From Candidatus Eremiobacteraceae bacterium (GTDB lineage: Bacteria; Vulcanimicrobiota; Vulcanimicrobiia; Eremiobacterales; Eremiobacteraceae), in assembly GCA_035710745.1 (NCBI GenBank), contig DASTCX010000007.1, positions 1-64,000 of the forward strand: a stretch of DNA of 64,000 nt, written 5' to 3'. The notes beneath the pieces were generated by a model. It did not search any database. It saw only the letters and a program-made list of their open reading frames with translations, and was not told where the DNA came from. A program made the position numbers and the translations under genes. Of the stretch, positions 1-7,661 are shown one piece after another (the stretch's first letter is position 1; each line of letters opens with the position of its first letter).

Positions 1-123
1 GCAGCGGCGGCGTGGCTGATCGACTACAACGAAGTCCGGCCGCATAGTTCGCTCGGTGACCGGACGCCCAAGGAGTTCGTGGATACTCTAGCGATCAACC
101 CATCACAGGAACCAGCTGCCTGA
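1..123 (+). CDS. IS3-family transposase OrfB, C-terminal end (partial)
   Basis: The first 40 codons are open and end at TGA. They encode the conserved end of the IS3-family DDE integrase core, including the motif DYNEVRPHSSLGDRTPKEF, which follows the catalytic Glu helix in these enzymes. The rest of the gene lies outside the window, so it cannot be judged whether the copy is intact. It sits beside two unrecognised genes and a tmRNA/tRNA-like 3' end, which supports a mobile-DNA context. The right terminal repeat of the element should lie within about 70 bp downstream, but I could not define it without the other end. Confidence 0.88.
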   Translation, partial: AAAAWLIDYNEVRPHSSLGDRTPKEFVDTLAINPSQEPAA

Positions 124-194
124 AAAACCGCCTCAGGTCACGAACACAACGAGACCCGCGTGTGGGGTATCCCTTCGCTTGAAGATTACGCAAG

Positions 195-872
195 GTGAGC
201 CCAGTGAACCACGCCGCAGGCGATCATCTGCGCGTTGGACCCATCATGCTTGCAACGCGTTCTGGAATGCTTGCCCCCGGCATTTCTCACCAATGGTGGG
301 ATATGTTGTCCGAGGTTCGGGCCGACGATGCGTTGGCAACCTTTGAGACTATCCGTGTCCACAACTCGTCGAGCGCAAGCGTCGGTCTCCCGCCGCGTGT
401 ATTGCTCGGAGCGATTCTCAGCGCGTGGCACTTCGATCCGACAGTTGACCACCCTCGAGATCCAGAGTTCACGTGGGCTTCGGTTCTAGTCAACGACTTT
501 CGTGATATCAACGATGATCTCGACACCGTAAGCGGCGTCGATGGTCAGCACTTTACAACGCTATTGGAGTGGCAGCCTCGTATTGATTCGAACATCACTG
601 CACTCCTCGCATGGGTGAGACCGAGACAGCGGGGAGAGGTTGCACATCGCGACCCCGTCGCCGCTCCACAGCTTGGGGTAGCACTCGAAGCACATGGGTA
701 CAGTGGAGTGATTTTGTCTAGCCTTCATGAAAGCGACGAAGAGACGGAAGCCCTTTGCGCATTTGCTGACGGGTTGCGGCACGACGCAAGGCTAGTCCTG
801 ATGTTAGCTCGAGAGTCAGAACTGAACGTCTTGCCAGCACCATTTGATGCGCAGTTGCGGATCCGCGCATAG
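195..872 (+). CDS. Uncharacterised protein, 225 aa, in putative mobile region
   Basis: Starts at GTG, 71 bp after the transposase end, with no clear Shine-Dalgarno sequence. I recognise no domain. The protein has no signal peptide or membrane segment and looks cytoplasmic. Acidic stretches such as NDFRDINDDLD alternate with hydrophobic segments, and a segment near residues 170-215 has an alternating hydrophobic pattern like an alpha/beta fold. Codon choice looks less GC-biased than in most of the window. It lies just upstream of, and in the same direction as, the next uncharacterised gene (gap of 41 bp), so the two may form a transcription unit carried by an integrated element. Function unknown. 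Confidence 0.6.
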   Translation: MSPVNHAAGDHLRVGPIMLATRSGMLAPGISHQWWDMLSEVRADDALATFETIRVHNSSSASVGLPPRVLLGAILSAWHFDPTVDHPRDPEFTWASVLVNDFRDINDDLDTVSGVDGQHFTTLLEWQPRIDSNITALLAWVRPRQRGEVAHRDPVAAPQLGVALEAHGYSGVILSSLHESDEETEALCAFADGLRHDARLVLMLARESELNVLPAPFDAQLRIRA

Positions 873-913
873 AGGGTTGACGCCACAAGAATGCCGGCAC
901 CAGGGGTAAGGGC

Positions 914-2074
914 TTGACCAACATTATTAGTGGCCTTTTGCAAAGGCTTGGCCTTGGAACGCATCAGCGCAAACAGCCTCAATTGTTTGAGCGGCAGTTC
1001 ACTTCGGCAGCGCATCCTTTGCGCTCGACGCTGGAAGCGCGTTATGCTCTCATGCGCGATGCCATGGCGTCGGGGCAACGGGAGGCGATCTCCGATTTAC
1101 TCACCCCTGCGTTTGTCAGCGTGGATGTCCGTGGCAAAGAATCAACCGGTGAGCAAATGATCGACTTGGTGCTGAGGCTAAACGTTGATCGCTCCAAACG
1201 TATCGCCAAGACCACTCTGGTTAGCATTGAGGAGGCCAGCGGGGTCGCAAGAGTGCTCCAGCACTACGACATGACCACGACGGCAAACGTCGGCCCCCTA
1301 ATGCCCAAAAAACTCCAGGCGTTGTCAGCCGATACCTGGGTAAATTGCGATGGCACGTGGCTGTCAGCAAGAACTCAAACCCTGGAGGTCGAGTCGATAT
1401 CGGGGAGTGGTGTTCATAAGTACGTAAAGGCGAGACTTGCTACAAAGCCGCCGACACGGTTTCCACTATTCGTAACAGCCCGAATGTGGGAGTACATCGA
1501 ACCGATTGCGCGTGGGAATAGGTATGAGTATCCCCTCGACGCTTTCCTTACTCGCTCTGGCCTTGGCGAGATCGATGGCGGCGGCACGCAGATCGGTGGG
1601 CGGCCGCAGATCGAGTTCGTCGATGTTACGTTCTGGCTGAAAGACTCCGACGAGGCTCGTGCAGGCGTTACGGACCGACTCAGCAGCCTCGTTGCGCCGG
1701 TGGGATCCGAACTTCAATACTCGCGGGGAAAACAGCCGTTCACTATACCATTTGGCTCGACGGAGTGTGTAGCCATCTTCCTTGATGGCGTCTCTTTGCC
1801 GGCAGAAGTCTACCAGACTCAAGATGTGAACAAGTTCGTCGGACGGCTTAAGGACGCGCTCCACGCCCGCTCCCTCGGGGAGTTCCGATCGCACTGGCGC
1901 GGACCTCGAGAGACGGCTCTCTTCTTTTACGGTGCAGACGCTGGCGCGATGAAGGATGCAATGATGCCGGTGCTTGCTGCAGAGCCACTCTGCCAAAACG
2001 CGGAAGTCGTTGAACGTTTTGGCCGACATCCACGTGGAACGAGTCAGTTTAGGATGCCGCTGCACCAACCTTGA
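914..2074 (+). CDS. Uncharacterised protein with SnoaL/NTF2-like N-terminal domain
   Basis: 386 aa, TTG start preceded by an AGGGG stretch about 7 bases upstream. Residues 38-150 resemble the SnoaL/DUF4440 (NTF2-like) fold: an N-terminal helix (ARYALMRDAMASGQREAI), a segment LLTPAFVSVDVRG, then beta strands including VARVLQHYDMTT. The middle (about 170-290) is unrecognised. The C-terminal 60 residues contain ALFFYGADAGAMKDAMMPVL and PLCQNAEVVERFG, a pattern I associate with a small domain in uncharacterised proteins (YGPDAD...PVL...PL). No signal peptide, so probably cytoplasmic. It follows the other uncharacterised gene closely. SnoaL-like folds serve both as enzymes and as binding domains, so no reaction is proposed. 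Confidence 0.6.
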   Translation: MTNIISGLLQRLGLGTHQRKQPQLFERQFTSAAHPLRSTLEARYALMRDAMASGQREAISDLLTPAFVSVDVRGKESTGEQMIDLVLRLNVDRSKRIAKTTLVSIEEASGVARVLQHYDMTTTANVGPLMPKKLQALSADTWVNCDGTWLSARTQTLEVESISGSGVHKYVKARLATKPPTRFPLFVTARMWEYIEPIARGNRYEYPLDAFLTRSGLGEIDGGGTQIGGRPQIEFVDVTFWLKDSDEARAGVTDRLSSLVAPVGSELQYSRGKQPFTIPFGSTECVAIFLDGVSLPAEVYQTQDVNKFVGRLKDALHARSLGEFRSHWRGPRETALFFYGADAGAMKDAMMPVLAAEPLCQNAEVVERFGRHPRGTSQFRMPLHQP

Positions 2075-2248
2075 TGACCGCGCCTAAGCCGAGACGTGGG
2101 AGGCTCGCACGGGACGGAGAGGTCAGGCTTGACACACGTCCACGCAGAAACTAGAATGCCTGATGTTAGGGTTCTCTGATGGAGGCGGCGTGGCGTCTCA
2201 TCCCTGGAGGTCCCGTGGCTTTAAGGATTGCAAGCTAAGAGGGTCGTG

Positions 2249-2273
2249 GGTTCGAGTCCCCTCATCTCCACCA
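2249..2273 (+). other. tmRNA/tRNA-like 3' end; possible attachment-site remnant
   Basis: This stretch has a T-loop-like GTTCGAGTCC followed by CCCTCATCTCCACCA, ending in an encoded CCA. That is the usual appearance of a tmRNA (ssrA) 3' end. The upstream half of the T stem (GTGGG) does not pair well with the downstream half (CCCCT), no anticodon arm or tmRNA body can be folded upstream, and no matching 5' acceptor strand was found nearby. It is therefore probably a 3' fragment, as left when an element integrates at ssrA or a tRNA gene, and not a working RNA. The region to its left carries the transposase end and unrecognised genes. Confidence 0.45.
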
Positions 2274-2320
2274 CTGAAACAGTAGTACCCGGCCGTAGTC
2301 GTAGCATCAGATTTCCCGGA

Positions 2321-2742
2321 CTATTCCGGTTGAAGTTGCGCTTGGAGCTGCGCAAAATCGCTCTGTAGCCGTTCTATCTCTTTCCGCGTTCGCGTTGCCT
2401 CGATGTGATCGTATGCGGCTGCGGCGTTTTGCGCCAGGTGATCGAGCATCGCGCATTCGTCGTCGTTGAGCAGCGCGCCGTCGGTGTGCCCGCCGTACAG
2501 CGCGATGCCGAACAGATCGCCGCGGGCCTTCAACGGAATAGCTACGAGCGGCGCAATCGGCGCTCCGCCGCTTTGAGCTTCGCGAAGAAGACCGCGTCGA
2601 TTACGTTGTCCACGCGCTTGTGCAATGAGTTCGACGCAAAACCGATCAAGAGGACGGCGACGATCGCCGCATACGTCGTAACGTTCGACCCCTCGAAAAG
2701 CTTCGAAGCCGCCCATTCGACATCGATCTCGCGTTTGGCCAT
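2321..2742 (-). pseudogene. Decayed sensor protein fragment with membrane segment and GAF end
   Basis: Two overlapping reading frames on this strand give the two halves of one family pattern. The first (from 2742) reads through a hydrophobic segment (TTYAAIVAVLLIGFASNSL) into KRVDNVIDAVFFAKLKAAER, a linker typical of membrane-bound sensor kinases in this kind of genome. The second frame continues with IPLKARGDLFGIALYGG and NDDECAMLDHLAQNAAAAYD, the end of a GAF domain, then a coiled coil. The frame changes around 2545-2600, there is no N-terminal membrane domain, and no kinase domain follows. I read it as a frameshifted remnant. Confidence 0.6.
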
Positions 2743-2847
2743 TTCAATCGACCGATTATTACGGACGATGAGGAGCAGGAAGCCGCCGCCGCGGCCGAGC
2801 GGCGGCGGGCAACGTCGTTTGGAGAATCCCGGCTAAGGCGCGACGAA

Positions 2848-3273
2848 CTATTGGCGGGAAGGCTCGAACAACTCGATCGGATTCGCGTCGGGGTCTTCCA
2901 GTTGGATTTGTTTGCCGCCCGGACCCGTCTCCATCTGGTTGCGGAACAGGTAACCGGCTCTTCTCATTTCCTCGATATGATGAGGCAGATCTTCCACGTG
3001 AAGAATTATGCGGTTCCATCCGCCCGGTTCTTGCGTGCGGCCGTCCGGCATCTGCCGGGAGCCCGAGGCTCCTGGGCCGCTGAGTACGAGTTTAAGGCCG
3101 CCGATGGAAACCTGAGCGAACGCCGGCAACTGTTGGTGGTCCACCTTGAAGCCGAGTTTCTGGGAGTAAAAGGCGACGGAGCGTGCGACGTCCTTCACTT
3201 GATATCGAACGCCCCACAGTTCCAACACCAGGCCTTGTCCTGCTCCTGTCGGATCAGACGCCGTTTGTTTCAT
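2848..3273 (-). CDS. VOC (glyoxalase/bleomycin-resistance) family protein
   Basis: 141 aa, within the usual length for a single VOC-superfamily protein with two beta-alpha-beta-beta-beta modules. Module one has RYQVKDVARSVAFYSQKLGF (about 23-42). Module two has WNRIILHVEDLPHHIEEMRR and ends with QIQLEDPDANPIELFEP, the usual terminal strand with a possible metal-ligand Glu. The substrate cannot be deduced. The start has a GAGGGGG ribosome-binding site five bases upstream. In the leader, a CATAtaacgTATG palindrome lies about 55-65 bp before the start and could be part of the promoter or an operator. Soluble, cytoplasmic, apparently monocistronic. Confidence 0.85.
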   Translation of the reverse strand: MKQTASDPTGAGQGLVLELWGVRYQVKDVARSVAFYSQKLGFKVDHQQLPAFAQVSIGGLKLVLSGPGASGSRQMPDGRTQEPGGWNRIILHVEDLPHHIEEMRRAGYLFRNQMETGPGGKQIQLEDPDANPIELFEPSRQ

Positions 3274-3528
3274 GACAAACCCCCTCGTCGTTCAGGTCGG
3301 TTACGAGAATTACCCAGACAACATACGTTATATGCCGAATGCGAGACTGGCGCCTAGGAATCGCCCGACGCCAAACCTGGTGTACTTTCGGCTCGTTTAG
3401 CGTACGTTTAGACTGGTGATTGCGCCATCGGGTGAGATAAGGCCACCGCGACCGACTGGTCGCCAGCGCTGTTTGCGACGTATCGTCGCCGCGCACCGCG
3501 AATCGCCTTGAGGTTTAGTAGGTCGACC

Positions 3529-4704
3529 TTAAGGTGCGTAATGCATCGTGAATGTCCCCTGATGCGGGGGCGTCTGCGTTATGCCGTAGCCGACGGCCCA
3601 AACGTCCTCGCTCGACGATGCCGCGATTCCGCTGTAAACTGCTTCCTGGAGGTCATCGGGGTTGGCGACGTTGCTCCATCCTGACCCGTCCCAATGGTAG
3701 GTTATGTTCTGGATATTGTTGTTGTTCGGTTGGACGACGCCCTGGCCGACCGCCCAGACGTCGTCCGGCGCGATCGCCTTGACGCCAACGAAGTAAGACG
3801 GCTGTGTCAAGTTAGCGACGTCGACTTGCATCCACGCCGTGCCGTTCCAGTGGTACATCAGAGCGAACTCGAATCCGCTGGCGGATTCGAAGCCCGCCGC
3901 CCACACATCATCGCTTCCCGTACCTGAAACGCTGCGGATGATGGTGTAGTCAGCCTGGTTGGGCGGGAACGAGACCTGTTGCCACGACGAACCGTTGAAG
4001 TGGAGGGCGAGGATCGAGTTCTGACCGATCGGTCCGAAGTCGCCGATGGCCCAGACGTCGTTCGACGCCGATGCGAAGATCGTGAACAGGTTGCCGCCGA
4101 CGAGCTGCGATGTGTCGACCGCCTTCCAGAGGTGCCCGTCGAAATGCATGATGAGCGGTTCGAACGACTGTTGTGTGATCCACCGCTGCCCGACGACCCA
4201 CACGTCGCTCGCCGACGGAGCTGCGATGCCGTCAATGTAGTCGGCGACATTCGGATTCGGCGTGGGGATCCGCATCCACGATTGGCCCATCCACCGTTCG
4301 ACGATCGTCTTTCCGCACAAACAAGACGGGTTATCTGAAAAGCCGGCGGCGAACACATCGCTTTGCGCATCGGTCGCTATGGAGTTCAACTGCGCAGTCG
4401 GTTGGAAAACCTTCGGCGTCGAGACGACCGACCAGCGCATGCCGTCCCAGTGCTCCGCGAGCGTCGCGGTCGGGAAGTTCACCGACACCGATCGCGTGCC
4501 GACAGCCCAGGCGTTCGCCGACGACAGATCGGCCACAGCTAGAAATTGGTTTTTCGCCGGCTGCGGACCGCCGCTCGGGCTATTGACGATGCGCCACTTG
4601 AGCACCTGAGAGAATGCGGAGGCGGGCGGTGTGCCCGATGGCACGACGAGCGTCGCGAGACCGAAAACCATCGTCGCGAACATGAGTGAGCGATTGATGC
4701 GCAT
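3529..4704 (-). CDS. Secreted protein with seven DVWAVG-type repeats (beta-propeller-like)
   Basis: 391 aa with a signal peptide (hydrophobic 8-27, cleavage probably after ASA near residue 30). The mature part is built of about 50-residue units, each with a core like DVWAVG followed by a strand such as MYHWNGTAWMQV. I count seven cores: NAWAVG, DVFAAG, DVWVVG, DVWAIG, DVWAAG, DVWAVG and DVWAVG. Seven units fit a closed seven-bladed propeller. There is no catalytic motif and no lipobox, so it is likely released or cell-surface associated by other means. Such proteins are often labelled only by their repeats, and the ligand is unknown. It stands alone, with a long leader upstream. Confidence 0.82.
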   Translation of the reverse strand: MRINRSLMFATMVFGLATLVVPSGTPPASAFSQVLKWRIVNSPSGGPQPAKNQFLAVADLSSANAWAVGTRSVSVNFPTATLAEHWDGMRWSVVSTPKVFQPTAQLNSIATDAQSDVFAAGFSDNPSCLCGKTIVERWMGQSWMRIPTPNPNVADYIDGIAAPSASDVWVVGQRWITQQSFEPLIMHFDGHLWKAVDTSQLVGGNLFTIFASASNDVWAIGDFGPIGQNSILALHFNGSSWQQVSFPPNQADYTIIRSVSGTGSDDVWAAGFESASGFEFALMYHWNGTAWMQVDVANLTQPSYFVGVKAIAPDDVWAVGQGVVQPNNNNIQNITYHWDGSGWSNVANPDDLQEAVYSGIAASSSEDVWAVGYGITQTPPHQGTFTMHYAP

Positions 4705-5103
4705 TCGCTAATCGTCTCACGCGAGGCTGAAAAATTTGCGAAAATCTTAGCCCTCGGAAGCAGCCAATGAGGTTCGGACGTGGGCCAGTTGCCCGAGTTC
4801 GCGCGCCTCTACGGTTGACGCCTTTACACGCAATTGCCGTCATTTTTGTGACGTTTTATAGAGCGTTCCCGGAACGTCGTCGAGACTTCGCCCTCGGCCC
4901 TCTAGATATTGTTGCGATCCTCGCGCGGCTGCAGCCGCAAAACTTGGATCTCACAATCTCGGAAATCGTTTCTCGCGATTTCGAAATGTCTCGACAATGA
5001 GGGTACGGCGCCTCTCCGCCACTAGATCATCGGAACATTTGGGGAAGTAAGCCCGTTAGACCGGGTTCGCCTTTTCTGTTGGCTAGGCTAGCTTAGCGCA
5101 CTA
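4705..5103. other. Gene-free interval with small palindromes
   Basis: No convincing gene lies here. On the minus strand this is the leader of the propeller gene and the region after the PfpI-like gene. It contains CGTCA-6 nt-TGACG at 4838-4853, next to an AT-rich CGTTTTATAGAG stretch that could be a promoter element. It also holds the near-perfect palindrome CGTTCC-C-GGAACG at 4864-4876, and GAAATCG-7 nt-CGATTTC around 4962-4982. The stretch is visibly more AT-rich than the flanking genes. The short open frames on both strands have no recognisable sequence. Confidence 0.5.
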
Positions 5104-5850
5104 TCAGACGTCGGCGATGCTTTGTGGCCGCGGGCCGCGGCGGTATTCCATCATGTACGCCGCTGCCTTCGCGACGTCCGCGCCGTAGTATCGCTCGACG
5201 ACTCGCAATGCGAGGTCGATGCCTGACGTCTCGCCGCCCGACGACGAGACGTTCGGCTCTTCCACATATTTCGATCCGCGCAACAGCGTGACCCGAGGAA
5301 ACGACTGCGCGAAGATATCGTACGCGAGATGGTGTGTCGTCGCTCGCAGCCCGTCGAAAAGACCTGCCTGAGCGACGATGAACGCGCCCGTACATACCGA
5401 CATCGTCACGTCTGCGTGAGCACCTGCGCGCTTGACGTAAGCGACGGTTTGAGGTGACGTCAGTTGGTTCGGTACGACGATGACGTGCGGTTGCGGCGCG
5501 TCGTCGAATGAATATTGGGCTTGGAGCTGCAGCCCGTCGACATCGATCGCGTCGGTATTCGCCGAGATCATGTACGACCGGAAGAGCGGCGACGTCATGC
5601 GATCGGCGCCCATCGTCGCGGCCCGAAATGCTGCGTAGGGCCCGAATGCGTCGATCGCGACGAGCTGAGGCCCGACGACGATGCCCACCCGCACCGGACC
5701 GCTCGCCGGCGGCTTCAGCGGCCTCCCGCGTTCCGGAGCCGGGGTTCCTGTCGGCTTCGAACCGCTCGTCGCTGCTTGGAGCAGCAATGAAGAAGCGGCG
5801 ATGCCGCCGGCGAAAGCGGCCACGCGGAAAATCGCGTTCTTTCTGTTCAT
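5104..5850 (-). CDS. Exported DJ-1/PfpI (GATase1-like) family protein
   Basis: 248 aa. Residues 1-27 form a signal-peptide-like segment (AAFAGGIAASSLLLQAA), then a Pro-rich linker to about 50, then a class I glutamine-amidotransferase-like fold (about 53-235). The nucleophile elbow is SVCTGAF with Cys153, and the following ATTHH and the GGETSGIDLAL segment match the GATase1 domain found in GlxA/AraC-type regulators and in isonitrile-hydratase-like proteins. There is no C-terminal DNA-binding domain, so it resembles a free-standing enzyme or sensor. Export of this fold is less common. Reaction unknown. A copy of its 5' end lies at 12355-12492 beside an AraC regulator. Confidence 0.8.
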   Translation of the reverse strand: MNRKNAIFRVAAFAGGIAASSLLLQAATSGSKPTGTPAPERGRPLKPPASGPVRVGIVVGPQLVAIDAFGPYAAFRAATMGADRMTSPLFRSYMISANTDAIDVDGLQLQAQYSFDDAPQPHVIVVPNQLTSPQTVAYVKRAGAHADVTMSVCTGAFIVAQAGLFDGLRATTHHLAYDIFAQSFPRVTLLRGSKYVEEPNVSSSGGETSGIDLALRVVERYYGADVAKAAAYMMEYRRGPRPQSIADV

Positions 5851-5862
5851 ATCGTGAGTCTA

Positions 5863-5880
5863 GCCGACACTCTCGTCGGC
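5863..5880 (-). promoter_or_regulatory. Leader hairpin before the PfpI-like gene
   Basis: GCCGAC-6 nt-GTCGGC, perfect 6-bp stem, 12 bases before the ATG. In transcript sense the loop reads GAGAGT, the only purine-rich sequence near the start, so the hairpin could control ribosome access. The equivalent position in the duplicated copy (12454-12475) also forms a hairpin, but with different stem bases, while the flanking TTGAACGTTATTGGC is conserved. This suggests selection for structure. Confidence 0.4.
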
Positions 5881-5957
5881 GTTCTTGAACGTTATTGGCG
5901 GCCTTCGGCGTCCGACGCTGACGTCGTCCCAGATGCGTCTCGAGCCCTTCGCAAAGG

Positions 5958-7256
5958 TCAGCGATTCTTCGGCGGTATTGTGCGTCGGAGAGGGTTAGAT
6001 AGCGTTCGAAGTTTCGGAATCGTGACCATCTGGAGGCGCTGCCCCTGCTCACCGAACGGTTTTGCGACTATGCGGTAGTCAAACGTGAGCGACGAGTGAC
6101 CGCCCATGTTTTCGCGGACGGCAAAACCCTGGGCAGTCTTTTGCGCGGCGTACAGCCCACGGCTGTCGCCCTCGGGCGTGATGAACACGAGATAGCTGGC
6201 GTTGCGATCAACGACGTTGCGAAACGCTGGGTCAAGCTGAACGTAAGCGTAGCCATTCTGTAGAGAAGCTTCGCCGAAGTCGTCGATGCTCGGCAGACTC
6301 TGGGTGGGTACATAGCTGACGACGGCGTGCCCAGGTCGCGTCGGTGACGGAGCGGCACAGCCCTGTAGGCACTGTCCATTTTTTAGGTACTGGCCTGCGA
6401 TATTGACGTTTCCAGTGCTGCCGGTGAAGCAGTAGTTGGCAGCTATACCGACTTCTATGCAGCCGGCTGTGAACATTGTGCCATCATCGCCCACGCTGAA
6501 CGCACCGAGCTGCGTGCAAGGATTATGGACGTTACCGGAACAGGCGTCAATGAGGTCGGCACCGGCAGGGGCTATCAGACTCAGTGCAGGCACTATACCA
6601 GCTCCGCCGATAACGTTCGCCCCGGCCCAGTTGCTCGAAAAGGCGGCTACGCCGAAACCATTGACCGAGTAGCCCAAGACTCCCGAGTTGAGATGCCCAC
6701 CATCTGAAGAATTGTCTTGGGCGAGAACGCCGGCGTACCCAGTGCCGGTCGCCGTGCTGTTGTTCAGCGTCAACCCTCCAACGCCGTAGAAGTTCGTCGA
6801 CGTCGCATAGATCGCGTCACTGTTGGTGGACGTCGCGATCAGCCCAGACCCACCTGTGGATGAGGCAACGATGGCGTTGCCAGACGTCGAACTTGCGGAC
6901 ACACCTGTGCCGCGCACGGAGAGACCGCTGATCCCGCTATCAAAGGTCCCCGACGTGCTCGAATCTTTGCCCGAGATACCGCTCGTTCCGTTCGACGCGG
7001 AGGTGCTGTTGAATTGGGTGACGCCGACGAGACCGGTTCCTTTCAGGCTCGTCCCCTGGGCGCCGGCGCCGGTTCCGCTATTCGTGTATTGGACGCATGC
7101 AGTCGTCTTGTTACACGAGTTGATGCCGATGAATCGCAAGACCGGGCCGACTTGATCGCTGACAGCCGGCACGAATGCAAGCGTGACGATCCAGACAGCT
7201 GCAAACAGTGAGGCCGCGATGACTGCGGGTTTACGCCCGACACGAGACAACAACAT
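5958..7256 (-). CDS. Secreted Gly/Ser/Thr-rich repeat protein A
   Basis: 432 aa if translation begins at ATG 7256, chosen because GAAAGGA lies eight bases upstream. A longer frame exists to 7349 but has no ribosome-binding site. A signal peptide covers about residues 1-30 (PAVIAASLFAAVWIVTLAFV). The middle (about 60-260) is low-complexity with GTGxxG/SGISG-type short repeats, as in beta-helical surface stalks. The C-terminal ~95 residues form a distinct domain with YVQLDPAFRNVVD, TPEGDSRGLYAAQK and GGHSSLTFDYRI. The same architecture is found in the next gene upstream, so the two are paralogues. No anchor motif was seen. Likely extracellular or surface-located, function unknown. Confidence 0.75.
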   Translation of the reverse strand: MLLSRVGRKPAVIAASLFAAVWIVTLAFVPAVSDQVGPVLRFIGINSCNKTTACVQYTNSGTGAGAQGTSLKGTGLVGVTQFNSTSASNGTSGISGKDSSTSGTFDSGISGLSVRGTGVSASSTSGNAIVASSTGGSGLIATSTNSDAIYATSTNFYGVGGLTLNNSTATGTGYAGVLAQDNSSDGGHLNSGVLGYSVNGFGVAAFSSNWAGANVIGGAGIVPALSLIAPAGADLIDACSGNVHNPCTQLGAFSVGDDGTMFTAGCIEVGIAANYCFTGSTGNVNIAGQYLKNGQCLQGCAAPSPTRPGHAVVSYVPTQSLPSIDDFGEASLQNGYAYVQLDPAFRNVVDRNASYLVFITPEGDSRGLYAAQKTAQGFAVRENMGGHSSLTFDYRIVAKPFGEQGQRLQMVTIPKLRTLSNPLRRTIPPKNR

Positions 7257-7497
7257 GACGGCTTTCCTTTCAGAATTCATTCGGGTCGCACTGCAACGTA
7301 TTGCGCTCACGCGCCGCACCCGCCGTGCGCGCGCGAAAGAGCGATGCATGAAGATCGAGCGCGTCTTCCACGAACCAAGACTTTCGCGTTATCGCGTCGG
7401 TCGCCCGACAGAAGAGCACGCCATCCGGCTTCCGAAAGAAGTGGATGATGATGAGTTCGGCGCGGTCCGTGATGTCGATCGGTAGAACCCCCCGCGA

Positions 7498-7555
7498 TTG
7501 GACGATCCGCGAAAACATTCTATCCGCCAAGCGTAATCGAATCGTAAATCGACGT
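7498..7555 (-). promoter_or_regulatory. Upstream element shared with the paralogous gene
   Basis: About 55 bp matching 9118-9175 without gaps (44 of 55 positions over 7501-7555). In transcript direction the core reads CGATTTACGATTCGATTACG, followed by GGATAGAAT. TTTACG and GATAGA/TAGAAT could act as -35 and -10 boxes at 18-20 bp spacing. It lies about 245 bp upstream of the start of protein A. The conservation suggests a common regulator or common promoter for the two secreted repeat proteins. Confidence 0.5.
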
Positions 7556-7585
7556 TGCTCGCCTCGGCACATCACAAGAATTGAA

Positions 7586-7608
7586 GCGACCACCCCAGGG
7601 GTGGCCGC
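7586..7608 (-). terminator. Possible intrinsic terminator of secreted repeat protein B
   Basis: In the minus direction a GC-rich hairpin (GCG/CGC outer pairs, then CCACCC paired with GGGTGG around a short loop) is followed by TTCAATTCTT. It lies about 55 bp after the stop codon at 7662. One A-C mismatch and an imperfect T-tract keep confidence moderate. Confidence 0.45.
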
Positions 7609-7661
7609 TCCCAGCGATATGCACCGTTATCGCGCTCGCACAGCTCGCCCACCGACTCCGA

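Noticed and set aside
2181-2273. A complete long-variable-arm tRNA (Ser, Leu or Sec type)
   Set aside because: GGAGGCG could pair with the acceptor 3' strand at six of seven positions, but no D arm, anticodon arm or consistent T stem can be folded.
5093-6052. 319-codon minus-strand open frame
   Set aside because: Alternate frame over the PfpI-like gene; Arg-rich shadow without signal peptide.
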